Of a stretch of DNA of 64,000 bases, positions 21,357-31,129 are shown in pieces. Source of the stretch: JBGTSJ01 sp041940305 (GTDB lineage Bacteria > Planctomycetota > Planctomycetia > Planctomycetales > Planctomycetaceae); contig JBGTSJ010000026.1 in NCBI GenBank assembly GCA_041940305.1, positions 11,963 to 75,962 on the forward strand, in the 5' to 3' direction. Positions within the stretch are counted from its first letter, which is position 1. Each line of letters starts with the position of its first letter. The translations under genes were made by a program, and so were the position numbers. The notes under the pieces are model-generated. The model had not been told where the DNA came from. It saw only the letters and a program-made list of their open reading frames with translations, and made no database searches.

Positions 21357-21761
21357 CTCGCTCGATCAAGGTCACGGCGGCCGGCAGCGGACGAGCCGCG
21401 GCCAGCGCGACATTCTGCCGCACCCCCTCGCGGGAAATCAACAGCACGAATGGGCCCGGCCGGCTGATATCGATCCCCTTTGAATCGTGATTCGCGATCG
21501 CCGTCACAGGCGGGGCGTCCCGCACCATCGGGCCTAACCGACAACGGCGTCATAGCCGCTTCGCTATCGTTGACATGACCTGCGTTGCCTGCGCGGCGCC
21601 GGTTCACCCCTTGTCCAAGCGGCCGAATGCGCCGAAGTTTGTCGGGAACCTGCCCCGATATCACCCCTGCACACTGTGCGCACTGAGGTTGATACCGAAC
21701 CAATCCGAAGCGAACTGGTCCGCGTGCGGGCGCGGCAGGAACTGAGCGGGGAGCTTGAGCG
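21357..21761. other. Intergenic region, divergent promoters expected
   Basis: About 400 bp between a - strand and a + strand gene. One 85-codon - strand frame (21271-21528) runs into the SCP2-like gene and has a somewhat protein-like middle, but no support for being a gene. No repeat or RNA was recognised. Confidence 0.3.
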
Positions 21762-22253
21762 TTGAGCCATTCGCATCTGGCGATTCGACATTTGATCCGG
21801 CAGGTGGAGGAATCCGCCGGCCGACGCGGGGAGCGCAAGCCCCCCGCCTGGCTGGCCGACTTCGTCGAATCGGCTGCCGGACTCTTCGAGCCCTTCAGCG
21901 GCATCGCGCGGCCCGGCTTCGAGTGCCGTCGCGGCGAGGACCGCTGGGAGATCGCCCTGTTCCTCGGTAAGACCGAAGTCGTCGGCGGTCCGCAGGACGG
22001 GGAGCTGACGCCGGTCAACTTCATGTTCGACGCGGCCGGCCTCAGCCGGCTGTTCGAGCGGCTCGACACGCTTCGCTGGAATGCCTTTCCCGATTGTCAC
22101 GTCTGCAGCGAAGAGGAGCTGGACCTCTCCTTCCTGATCGCGGAAGGGCTCGTCCAGGGGGAACTCGTCAGCGTCCAGATCCACGCCGGTCCGCCCCACG
22201 CCGCCGGCCCCGCCATGAAACGCTACAGCGACGGCAGCTACGTCACCGTGTAG
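21762..22253 (+). CDS. Hypothetical cytoplasmic protein
   Basis: The 163-aa soluble, acidic protein has no membrane segment or signal. It contains PPAWLADFVESAAGLFEPFS, a beta-rich middle (WEIALFLGKTEVVGG, PVNFMFDAAGL) and ends GPAMKRYSDGSYVTV. The frame starts with TTG at 21762 and has no earlier ATG; the start is uncertain. No family was recognised. It is probably a single transcription unit, because its 3-prime side holds repeat A and then a strong intrinsic terminator. Confidence 0.65.
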   Translation: MSHSHLAIRHLIRQVEESAGRRGERKPPAWLADFVESAAGLFEPFSGIARPGFECRRGEDRWEIALFLGKTEVVGGPQDGELTPVNFMFDAAGLSRLFERLDTLRWNAFPDCHVCSEEELDLSFLIAEGLVQGELVSVQIHAGPPHAAGPAMKRYSDGSYVTV

Positions 22254-22289
22254 CAGTAGCATCCCACGCCAGCCCGTAACAACCACACC

Positions 22290-22331
22290 AGCCCGCCGCG
22301 CCAGCAAGGGCCGAACGTTGCCGAGCGTCGA
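22290..22331 (+). repeat. Dispersed repeat family A, copy 2
   Basis: AGCCCGCCGCGCCAGC followed by AAGGGCCGAACGTTGCC and GAGCGTCGA. It differs from copy 1 (16789) at a single base in the first ten and then matches it for 35 bases. Confidence 0.8.
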
Positions 22332-22440
22332 CTCTTCGCGAGAACCCCACTGACCGTTCCGCGGAGCATCGAGTTCATCCACGCCACTCAATCACTCCGC
22401 CAATCGCACACAGGGTCATTCTCCCGTCGATCACACCTGA

Positions 22441-22500
22441 GAACGCAGCGCCGGGTCGCACCGGCGAACTTCGACCGGTTGCTCTCCGGTCTTCTTCCCG
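22441..22500 (+). ncRNA. Candidate structured RNA ending at a strong terminator
   Basis: Two successive hairpins (CGCCGG/CCGGCG at 22449-22466 and GACCGG/CCGGTC at 22473-22491) lie directly before the terminator at 22501, about 200 bp after the preceding stop. The arrangement suits a small RNA or a long 3-prime UTR. No known RNA family was recognised. Confidence 0.3.
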
Positions 22501-22534
22501 GAGCCCGCGGTTTGGCATGCCGCGGGCTCTTTTC
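22501..22534 (+). terminator. Rho-independent terminator
   Basis: Perfect 10-bp arms (GAGCCCGCGG and CCGCGGGCTC) with a 9-nt loop are followed by TTTT. It is the clearest intrinsic terminator in the window. It ends the transcript of the gene at 21762 or of a small RNA just upstream. Confidence 0.85.
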
Positions 22535-22614
22535 ATGCGCCTATTGGAATTGGTCTCGTTAATCTAAAGAGACATTTGGCCTGGTAGCCGTCGCGCATTC
22601 AGAATGCGGTCAGC

Positions 22615-22919
22615 ATGAGCGAAGAGGTACGCGTCACGATTCGACAAGCGAAAGGATACGCCGACAGCTGGCGCCATTATCGAATTCGATTGGACGGCTT
22701 GGTGGTCGGAGCGGTGCGGAATGGGAATCTGCGACGATGACCATTCCCTCTGGCCTTCACACAATCAGGCTTGCAGTCGATTGGTGTGGCAGTGACGAGC
22801 TTACCTTCGACGCACAACCCGGAGATCACATCGTATTCGAGGGCGGCAACAGCGGGGGCGGCGCCTTGACCCTGCTGTTTCGGCCCGGCAAGTATCTCTG
22901 GTTGCGCCGCGTCTCTTAG
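22615..22919 (+). pseudogene. Small gene split by a -1 frameshift
   Basis: ATG at 22615 gives 41 residues (SEEVRVTIRQAKGYADSW and on to DGLVVGAVRNGNLRR) and stops at TGA 22738-22740. The downstream frame restarts at ATG 22737, sharing ATGA, and gives 60 residues (IPSGLHTIRLAVDWCGSDEL, then QPGDHIVFEGGN). Read together the halves form one compact beta-domain protein of about 100 residues: a VxIRQ-x-GYADSWR-x-YRI-LDG start, then the PSG-H-IRL-VDWCGS half I recall from small bacterial proteins of this kind. Either the gene is broken, the sequence has an indel error, or translation is coupled or frameshifts at ATGA. Confidence 0.65.
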
Positions 22920-22983
22920 CCTGCGAACATCGGACGGCTGGCCGACAGTGGGGGTGGTGTCTGCATTTGAGTTCCTGGACGGA

Positions 22984-23301
22984 TTATACCCGCGATTCGG
23001 TCTGGTCGGCGTCGGAAGCCGCCTCGTGATCGCAAAAGCGGGCGAGAACGTCGATGCTCTCTCCCGGCGTGAACCGGAAGTCGGTTGTGGCGCGGACGCG
23101 GTGCTTTCCCGACTTATCATCCCACCAAACGGTCCCCTCGCAGTGCAGGAATCCGTTCCGGCCATCCTCGGCGTCCTCGTCGTAGAACACACATCTCATT
23201 CCCTCTCGCAGTTTGATCCCCTGTCGTGCGAGGTCTGCGCGCGTCAAAAAGTTTGCTAGCGAGCTACCGTTCCAGTCCATTCTCACCAGTGGTAGCGGCA
23301 T
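22984..23301 (-). CDS. Hypothetical small protein
   Basis: The 105-aa acidic soluble protein starts MPLPLVRMDWNGSSLANFLT behind an AGAGAG ribosome site. The middle, KLREGMRCVFYDEDAED then GTVWWDDKSGKHRVRA, reads like a small beta barrel. No family was recognised. Together with the split gene at 22615 it lies in a stretch visibly richer in A+T than the flanks, which may indicate acquired DNA. It is convergent with that split gene, leaving about 60 bp between. Confidence 0.6.
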   Translation of the reverse strand: MPLPLVRMDWNGSSLANFLTRADLARQGIKLREGMRCVFYDEDAEDGRNGFLHCEGTVWWDDKSGKHRVRATTDFRFTPGESIDVLARFCDHEAASDADQTESRV

Positions 23302-23509
23302 GTCGGACTCTCTGCTTTTTTTGATTCATCATATTACCACGGGCGCAGAAGTACCCAGCCAGACCTGCGGGATTCGTGGCCGTTAGCGGGCCTTCTGCGT
23401 AGCAGCCAACAGACGAGCCATCTGCCGGGACTTCTCATCCCGCCACGTCTGGCCGCCGACCTCATCGTACAGCCGCTCGATGTTCCACAGCGTGTCTGTC
23501 AGCCCAGCC

Positions 23510-25375
<1,866 letters not shown>

Positions 25376-25753
25376 AAGCCGAACATCCTCATATGAGCCG
25401 CTGCAGGCGCGATCGTGCCGCAACGGCTGATTTCGCTCGCCTCTGAACGCCCTGCGTCTCCTCAAAGTCGCCGGCACAGACCCCTGTGCCGACCGCTGCA
25501 ACCCCTGCCACACTCGGTGAACTCCGGATCCACTCGGAGCAACTGGAGAAGTCTGCTCCCGCTCAAGGGCACACCCAATCCTACGTCGCCCGGGCAAAGA
25601 GCGAACCCAGAACTCGTTCCGGACATCACCTTCAGCCCGGCAGACTCGCGCAAAAGTGCGGAAGCCTATGTCAGGAAGGAATTTTCGGTCAATCGGAGAT
25701 CTGCAGAGGCATGCCAACCTGAACTCTCCCGATCGCCACGCCGCGGGCCGTCG
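25376..25753. other. Intergenic region upstream of glmS
   Basis: About 380 bp between two - strand genes. It contains one copy of repeat family C (25467) and otherwise no recognisable gene or RNA. The glmS promoter should lie here. Confidence 0.4.
25467..25494. repeat. Palindromic repeat family C, copy 3
   Basis: GTCGCCGGCACAG followed by ACCCCTGTGCCGACC: arms GGCACAG and CTGTGCC pair perfectly. It matches the family frame with a variant stem. Confidence 0.5.
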
Positions 25754-26827
25754 TTACGGAAGGAGCGGGCCGGGAAGCGAAGCGGGAGTCGAACTTGCCG
25801 GCGGCCGAAACCCCGCGGGTTCAGTGACATCCACCCCCTGCTGCACGCGCTGTTCGACCGGCGCCAGCGCCTCGTCCGACGACGACCACTCGTACACGAC
25901 GGGCTGAATCGTCCCGCCCGACGCCATGGGAGGCAGGAACTCCTCGTCTTCACGCGCGGCGATGGGCGTCGCCGGCGTCGGCACATGCGCGAGGTCCGCG
26001 CTCCACTGATTCGGCTTGGCCGCACCCCGATCCACTTTCGACGTCCAGATCTCCCGTTGAGTCACCGCCACCGCAGACTCAGTCGACGGGTTCGCCCGTG
26101 GCTGCCACGCGATCGGAGTCCCGAATCCCAACGGCTGCGGATGAGACCGGTAAATGAAGCTCGCACGATCAAGCGCCAGTAGGAAACTGCCGTGACGGCT
26201 GGTCCGCGACTGGGCCGTTGTCTGTGTCGCGGTCGCGCTCTCGCCGCTGTTGCGGAACCACACCTGCCGCGCCGCTTCCGGGTCGTAACCCGCGCTGACC
26301 ATCATCGACAGCGCGATCGAATCCGCCTCCACGTTGTGCTGGACCGAACGCGAATCATGATCGGCGTCGCGCGCTGAGCGACGCGCCAGCTCGCGACCCA
26401 TCGCCCCTGCCATCATTGCAGCCAGTTGAGCTTCGTTCTGGCAGATCCCCAGCGTCCCGTCCGCGACGACGATTCGTCCGCCCGGAAGCGCAGTGACGCG
26501 CGGCGCATCATCCTGAACCAGCTTGAAATCCCAGCGGACATCGCCACGGCCCGACGCGCCCGCCAGTCGCTGTCCCACCTGCTGCACCGTCTGGATGTGC
26601 ATCGTGTCCTGCGACAGCGGATGCCGCGCCAGCATCTCCTGATACTCGACCACGCTCTGCCGCGCTTCCGACTCAGGAGACCGCGCCGCAGTTGGCCTCA
26701 ATGCAGGAAACGTCTCGCATCCGGCCGACACCATCGCCAGTCCCACCAGAACCGCCACGCACCGGCGCGGCAACCGCGCCGTGCGGAGGTCTGCAGTCGC
26801 TTCGATCAAGGGGAGGGCGCGAAACAT
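25754..26827 (-). CDS. Lipoprotein related to M48 peptidases, zinc motif lost
   Basis: The 357-aa protein has a lipoprotein signal peptide (lipobox Ser-Ala-Gly-Cys, Cys37). Residues about 60-190 follow the M48 (BepA/LoiP-like) pattern: the edge strand VTALPGGRIVVADGTL, a helix NEAQLAAMMAGAMGRELARR and the third-ligand helix EADSIALSMMVSAGYDPEAA. Where the family has HEXXH this protein has GAMGR, so both zinc histidines and the catalytic glutamate are missing, while E167 is kept. It is probably an inactive homolog with a scaffold or chaperone role at the envelope. The Pro-rich C-terminus has no recognised domain. Confidence 0.7.
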   Translation of the reverse strand: MFRALPLIEATADLRTARLPRRCVAVLVGLAMVSAGCETFPALRPTAARSPESEARQSVVEYQEMLARHPLSQDTMHIQTVQQVGQRLAGASGRGDVRWDFKLVQDDAPRVTALPGGRIVVADGTLGICQNEAQLAAMMAGAMGRELARRSARDADHDSRSVQHNVEADSIALSMMVSAGYDPEAARQVWFRNSGESATATQTTAQSRTSRHGSFLLALDRASFIYRSHPQPLGFGTPIAWQPRANPSTESAVAVTQREIWTSKVDRGAAKPNQWSADLAHVPTPATPIAAREDEEFLPPMASGGTIQPVVYEWSSSDEALAPVEQRVQQGVDVTEPAGFRPPASSTPASLPGPLLP

Positions 26828-27065
26828 GACCGGCTACCACGACTTCGAGGCCGCGGACAGGCAGAAGGAAAACAACGCGCGCGACCACGCCGGAGCGGGA
26901 CCGCAAACGCCGATTCGAAGGGGAACGTGAGATGAGGGGCCGGGACACTAGCGGGGCGTCCGCATCGCCGCAAGACGAGTTCGACCACTTTCAGCACACC
27001 TCCGCAGGATCCGCCGCACCGGCCTCGGAGCGCCCTTCATTAACCCGCACCCTATACTCGCTGGC

Positions 27066-27428
27066 ATGCCCCGCTACGTCATTTTGACGCACGATCATCC
27101 CTTCCCGCATTGGGATCTGATGCTGGAACAAAACGGCCGCCTGCGCACCTGGAGACTGTTGAGTGAGCCCGCCATCGGCAGCGTCATCCCGGCAGAACCC
27201 TTGCCCGACCACCGCCTCGACTATCTGACCTACGAAGGTCCCGTCAGCGGCGGACGGGGCACCGTCGCACGCTGGGACGCCGGAGAGTACGCGATCCGTC
27301 CTGCGACCGACGTACGCCTCGGCATTCTCCTCCGCGGACAGCGGGGAAACCTCACCGCAACGCTGCACTCCACAGACGACTCGCACGCCTGGGAGTTTGG
27401 CGCAACCCGAACCGGCCCCGCCGACTGA
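27066..27428 (+). CDS. Stand-alone LigD N-terminal phosphoesterase-like domain protein
   Basis: The 120-aa protein is a complete LigD_N (3-prime phosphoesterase) domain without the ligase and polymerase parts. YVILTHDHPFPHWDLMLE near the N-terminus carries H9, D10, H11, H15 and D17, matching the metal and catalytic residues of the DNA-end-processing domain, and LRTWRLLSEP is typical of the family. It may trim 3-prime ends in DNA repair. TATACT at 27053-27058 lies only 7 bp before the ATG, so translation from a leaderless or nearly leaderless transcript is possible. Confidence 0.75.
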   Translation: MPRYVILTHDHPFPHWDLMLEQNGRLRTWRLLSEPAIGSVIPAEPLPDHRLDYLTYEGPVSGGRGTVARWDAGEYAIRPATDVRLGILLRGQRGNLTATLHSTDDSHAWEFGATRTGPAD

Positions 27429-27595
27429 CCGATTGTATGGACGTCAAACCCGTTGCGATCGACACCCCCTGCAACATTCTGAACGTTCCATCCGGCTTTC
27501 ACTCATGGCGGTGACCGCTTTCCCGGCGCGCGACCGATAGTACGACAGTGGGACATTCGGCGCCGGCCCTCGCGGCCGCGCAGGGACCGGATCCA

Positions 27596-27628
27596 ACGAG
27601 CGGCGGGGCTTGACCCCGCCGCCCTCGC
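27596..27628. repeat. GC hairpin repeat family B, copy 2
   Basis: ACGAGCGGCGGGGCTTG followed by ACCCCGCCGCCCTCG, a close match of the hairpin at 18161 and the perfect one at 45910. It lies in the 350-bp gap between the LigD_N and LysM genes; the rest of that gap has no recognisable feature. Confidence 0.7.
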
Positions 27629-27777
27629 GAACCGGGAAGACGTTCTGCTCACTGCCAGGGACACGGCAGGTCGTACGGCTGTTCATCAACGCGTAACGCC
27701 CTCTCCCCACATCGGGCCTCACGCGGAGAACACGCCGACTGGACAACCCGTGCGTCCCCCGCAGGCAGACCTCACCC

Positions 27778-28548
27778 ATGCATTGCGATCATAAGCTCGG
27801 CCTCTCGCTGGGCGTCATCATCGTCGGCTTCGCCGCCGCTCTCTGCTTTCCCCGCCAGCGCGACCGCGAACCCGTCAGCCTCGAACTCGAAAACTCTGCC
27901 GAGCTCGACCAGGAAATCGCCCGCCTCCCGGTCCGCGCCTACACCGAGCAGGAATCGCAACTCGCACGCCCGGCGACGTCCACCCCGCCGGAACCCGCCG
28001 CCTCCGCGTTCGAAACCCCAGTCCCCGGCGGAAGCGACGGCGACCACCTCGAACTCTTCGCCGGTCCGCCCGAACCCATCCGCCCCGACGCAGACACTCC
28101 CCTCGTCCCGGCCGCACCCACCCCGGTCCCGGCATCAATCTCACCCGATGCCGTCGCCGCATCGCAGCACGTCGACCAGTACACCGTCCAGCCCGGCGAC
28201 ACGCTCAGCGGCCTCGCCGCGCGCTTCCTCGGCAGCCACGCCCGCTACCTCGAACTCTACGAAGCCAACCGCGACGTCCTCCGCAACCCCAACGACCTCC
28301 AGCCCAGGATGGTCCTCAAGATCCCCCGCCCCCGCCCCGCAGAGCCCTCCGCCGCACACCCGCAGCACGCGGCCCCCTCCCCCACGGACAATCCGCCGCA
28401 CGCCGAGCCATCCGTCACCTCGACCTCCGAGGCCGCCGCTCCGGCTCCCACCGGCCGCCGCCCCGGACTCTTCCAGCCGGCCCGGCATCGCCCCTTCATC
28501 CTGCCGGCGAGCAACTCCACCGAGCCCGCCAGCACCACGGCCCCATAG
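27778..28548 (+). CDS. Membrane-anchored LysM-domain protein
   Basis: The 256-aa protein has an N-terminal membrane helix (about residues 8-23), a Pro-rich linker (55-130), and a LysM domain near residues 137-185 (YTVQPGDTLSGLAARFLGSH, then YEANRDVLRNPNDLQPRMVLKIP). LysM binds peptidoglycan or chitin-like glycans, so it probably tethers to the cell wall or an outer glycan. The C-terminal 70 residues are disordered and Pro/Ala-rich. It has no clear catalytic domain. The SRP RNA gene lies just beyond on the opposite strand. Confidence 0.8.
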   Translation: MHCDHKLGLSLGVIIVGFAAALCFPRQRDREPVSLELENSAELDQEIARLPVRAYTEQESQLARPATSTPPEPAASAFETPVPGGSDGDHLELFAGPPEPIRPDADTPLVPAAPTPVPASISPDAVAASQHVDQYTVQPGDTLSGLAARFLGSHARYLELYEANRDVLRNPNDLQPRMVLKIPRPRPAEPSAAHPQHAAPSPTDNPPHAEPSVTSTSEAAAPAPTGRRPGLFQPARHRPFILPASNSTEPASTTAP

Positions 28549-28585
28549 CCACTCTCTGGCCAGCGCCGCGCCCGAAATGCGAAAA

Positions 28586-28702
28586 GGGAGCTGAAAGGCT
28601 ACCTCCACGCACACCTGAAAGCGCGCTACTTAGGGCTGCTCGGTTTCCCGCCTGACCCGGTTCGTACGGCTTCACCGTGCGGGAGATAGCCTTTCAACTC
28701 CC
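28586..28702 (-). ncRNA. ffs: Signal recognition particle RNA (small bacterial type)
   Basis: Read on the - strand, the 117-nt transcript runs from GGGAGTTGAAAGGC to GCCTTTCAGCTCCC, whose ends pair over about 21 bp with two G-U pairs. The apical part reads GGTCAGG, CGG, GAAA, CCG, AGCAGCC: the SRP domain IV signature with a GNRA tetraloop and the GGTCAG and AGCAG faces that bind Ffh. TTTT follows the 3-prime end (28582-28585). It works with Ffh in co-translational targeting of membrane and exported proteins. No protein frame overlaps it. Confidence 0.85.
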
Positions 28703-28724
28703 GTTCGCCTAAGAGTAGGCGAAC
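28703..28724. promoter_or_regulatory. Perfect hairpin at the SRP RNA 5-prime edge
   Basis: GTTCGCCT and AGGCGAAC, 8-bp perfect arms with a 6-nt loop, abut the SRP RNA coordinates directly on its upstream side. It could be an operator, part of a longer primary transcript, or a repeat. Confidence 0.45.
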
Positions 28725-28776
28725 ACCCGCACGCGGTCAAACGGGCATCAAACGTCGCCGCATCTTCACGGCTGAC

Positions 28777-28806
28777 CAAAGCCCTCGGGTTGCACCCCGT
28801 GGGCTT
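28777..28806. repeat. Hairpin repeat, AAAGCCC type, copy 1
   Basis: AAAGCCCTCGGGTTGCA followed by CCCCGTGGGCTT: an imperfect hairpin that shares AAAGCCC, GGGTTGCA and TGGGC with the element at 30122. It lies 125 bp upstream of the aminopeptidase start. Confidence 0.5.
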
Positions 28807-28930
28807 CTCCTTTGCTTCCGCCGCTCTCATCTGTTCAATTCACCAAAAACCAACACCCCGAATCACCCGGCGCATACCCCCCTCGTTCCCTCCGCGCCCT
28901 TCCGTTCAACCCCCGCGAACTCCTCTCCCC

Positions 28931-30043
28931 ATGCAAGACCCCCGCATCAACAAGCTCGCCGACCTCCTCATCAACCACTCCTGCCGCCTCAAGTCCGGCG
29001 ACAAGGTCCTCATCGAAGCCTTCGACCTCCCCGACCCACAGCTCGTCAGCCGCCTCATCGAAACCGCCGCCGCCAAAGGCGCCGTCCCCCTCGTCATCTG
29101 CAAGTCCAACGCCGTCCTCCGCACCCTCTACAAAACCGGCACCCGCGAATCCCTCTCCCTCGCCGGCGACTGGGAACGCTCCCTCATGGAAAAAATGGAC
29201 GCCTACATCGGCATCCGCGGCTCCGAGAACACCAGCGAACTCTCCGACGTCCCCGGCCCCCAGCTCGACCTCTACCAGCAGTACTGGTGGAAGCCCGTCT
29301 CCGAGATCCGCATCCCCAAAACCCGCTGGGTCGTGCTCCGCTACCCCACCCCGTCCATGGCCCAGTCCGCCCGCATGAGCACCCAGGCCTTCGAAGACTT
29401 CTACTTCGACGTCTGCACCGCCGACTACGCCCTCATGGCCAAACGGCAGGAACCCCTCAAGGCCCGCATGCTCGCCGCCGACCAGGTCCACATCACCGGA
29501 CCCGGCACCGACCTCCGCTTCTCCATCAAAAACATCCCCGTCATCCCCTGCAACGGACTCCGCAACATCCCCGACGGCGAAGTCTTCACCGCCCCCGTCC
29601 GCGACAGCGCTAACGGCACAATCACCTACAACACCCAGTCCCTCTACCAGGGCACCGTGTTCGACGGCATCCGCTTCGAGTTCCGCGACGGCCGAATCGT
29701 CAAAGCCGAATGCAATAACGCCACCGACCGCCTCAACGAAATCCTCGACTCCGACGAAGGCGCCCGCTACCTCGGCGAATGGTCGCTCGGCTGCAACAAC
29801 CGCGTCCGCCGCCCCATGCTTGATACCCTCTTCGACGAAAAGATCGGCGGCTCCTTCCACCTCACCCCCGGCCAGGCCTACGAAACCGCCGACAACGGCA
29901 ACCGCAGCCGCGTCCACTGGGACCTCGTCTGCATCCAGACCCCCGACCACGGCGGCGGCGAAGTCTGGTTCGACGGCCAGTTGATCCGCAAAGACGGCCG
30001 CTTCGTCCCGGAGGACCTCCAACCCCTCAACGAAGGCCTCTGA
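28931..30043 (+). CDS. M29-family aminopeptidase
   Basis: The 370-aa protein matches the AmpS/AmpII-type metallo-aminopeptidases that remove N-terminal residues from peptides. Metal ligands are in NIPDGEVFTAP (Glu), YLGEWSLGCN (Glu), GSFHLTPGQAY (His) and RVHWDLV (His, Asp). ATG at 28931 starts MQDPRINKLADLLI, the usual N-terminus; the frame is open further upstream but is Pro/Ser-rich and not coding there. The gene uses C at almost every third codon position. Confidence 0.9.
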   Translation: MQDPRINKLADLLINHSCRLKSGDKVLIEAFDLPDPQLVSRLIETAAAKGAVPLVICKSNAVLRTLYKTGTRESLSLAGDWERSLMEKMDAYIGIRGSENTSELSDVPGPQLDLYQQYWWKPVSEIRIPKTRWVVLRYPTPSMAQSARMSTQAFEDFYFDVCTADYALMAKRQEPLKARMLAADQVHITGPGTDLRFSIKNIPVIPCNGLRNIPDGEVFTAPVRDSANGTITYNTQSLYQGTVFDGIRFEFRDGRIVKAECNNATDRLNEILDSDEGARYLGEWSLGCNNRVRRPMLDTLFDEKIGGSFHLTPGQAYETADNGNRSRVHWDLVCIQTPDHGGGEVWFDGQLIRKDGRFVPEDLQPLNEGL

Positions 30044-30064
30044 GCGCCAGACGCAACGCACCCC

Positions 30065-30099
30065 AAGAGCGGCACACGTAAGTCTGCCGAGCGCCCCCG
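30065..30099 (+). repeat. Hairpin repeat family D, copy 1
   Basis: AAGAGCGGCACACGTAAGTC followed by TGCCGAGCGCCCCCG. The stem CGGCACAC/GTCTGCCG closes a GTAA loop with one mismatch. Other copies are at 30713 (perfect stem) and inside a coding region at 33344. Confidence 0.75.
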
Positions 30100-30121
30100 C
30101 GCACGTTTTCCGTGCGCCACC

Positions 30122-30149
30122 AAAGCCCAGGGGTTGCATCCCCTGGGCC
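30122..30149. repeat. Hairpin repeat, AAAGCCC type, copy 2
   Basis: Perfect 9-bp arms GCCCAGGGG and CCCCTGGGC (30125-30148) around TTGCAT, preceded by AAA. It belongs with the element at 28777 and directly follows family D copy 1. Confidence 0.65.
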
Positions 30150-30227
30150 AATCCCATCCAACGCCCCCCGACTGCACTCTGCCCTCCCCCCTCTGCCATC
30201 CGCCGTCCGCCCTCTTCCATCCGCCCC

Positions 30228-30638
30228 TCAATCTCCCTCGCACTGCACGTCCCGGCCCGCCGCGATCGCCTCTTCGCACAACAGCACGAATTCAGCCAGC
30301 ACACGGTCCACAACGTCGGCCTCCAGCATCCGCTGCAGTATCGACCCGCGAATCGCCGGGTTGCAGGCCCTCACGCCGCGCTCCCGAGCCAGCTCACGCT
30401 CCCGCCGGCTGCGGTACGCCGCCCGCACCTCCCGCAGTTCATCCCGCAGCGCCGCCACGCCGCCGCTGCCATGCGAGACAGTCGTCGACTCGTAGAACCG
30501 CTCATGCAGCCGCCGGAGCTGTTGGCATTGCAGCCCGAATTCACGCGGCAATTCCAGCACGTCATACAACGGCGGCACGCCGTCATCGACATTGCTCGCC
30601 TTCACCCGCCGCGTTGGACCAATGACGTCGAATCCCAT
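30228..30638 (-). CDS. Hypothetical protein
   Basis: The 136-aa soluble protein starts MGFDVIGPTRRVKAS and contains LYDVLELPREFGLQCQQLRR, then a long charged helical region (ALRDELREVRAAYRSRRERE) and LAEFVLLCEEAIAAG. It has no signal peptide or membrane segment and no family was recognised. ATG at 30638 was chosen; TTG at 30644 would add two residues. It lies between palindromic repeats on both sides and convergent to the aminopeptidase gene. Confidence 0.6.
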   Translation of the reverse strand: MGFDVIGPTRRVKASNVDDGVPPLYDVLELPREFGLQCQQLRRLHERFYESTTVSHGSGGVAALRDELREVRAAYRSRRERELARERGVRACNPAIRGSILQRMLEADVVDRVLAEFVLLCEEAIAAGRDVQCEGD

Positions 30639-30712
30639 AAGCAATTTCGCCCCACTTTCTGAAATCTCAAATCCTGAAATCAGAACACCCGCCGTCGCAC
30701 GGCGACATCCAC

Positions 30713-30740
30713 AAGAGCGGCAGACGTAAGTCTGCCGAGC
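30713..30740 (+). repeat. Hairpin repeat family D, copy 2
   Basis: AAGAGCGGCAGACGTAAGTC followed by TGCCGAGC; the 8-bp stem CGGCAGAC/GTCTGCCG is perfect around GTAA. It lies just upstream of the hypothetical gene at 30228, on its promoter side. Confidence 0.75.
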
Positions 30741-31129
30741 CAGTCACACGAATGCCCAGGGCTTGCCGCCCCTCCCCCCCTCACTCAAACAACACCCCCT
30801 GCGACGCATCCCGCGGCAACACCACCCGGGCCCCATGCCGCACCGGCCGCATAAGCGTCTCCCGCTCAATCCGCTCCAATACCTCCGCCCGCTCAATCCG
30901 CTTCCGCACCCACCGTTCCCGCCACCATTCCACAATCGCCGCCGCGCTCGCCCCTCCCTGGCTCCCGATCCACCGCGGCCGCTGGTCGATCCCCAGCAGA
31001 TACTCCCAAACGTTCTCCGCCAGCTTCACCCCATACACCAGCCGCGGCGTCCCATGCCGTAAGAATTCATCCGCATCCAGCCCCATCTCCCCGAACGCAT
31101 CCCGCAGCTTCCGCAGCCGCGGATTCGAT

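Noticed and set aside
21271..21528. 85-codon - strand frame before the SCP2-like gene
   Set aside because: The middle looks slightly protein-like, but it overlaps the next gene, has no ribosome site and no family match.
25376..25753. glmS ribozyme or riboswitch upstream of glmS
   Set aside because: The region shows only a family C hairpin; none of the conserved glmS ribozyme core could be recognised.
27444..27779. 111-codon - strand frame between LigD_N and LysM genes
   Set aside because: Part of it is the translated repeat B hairpin, and the rest has no coding character.
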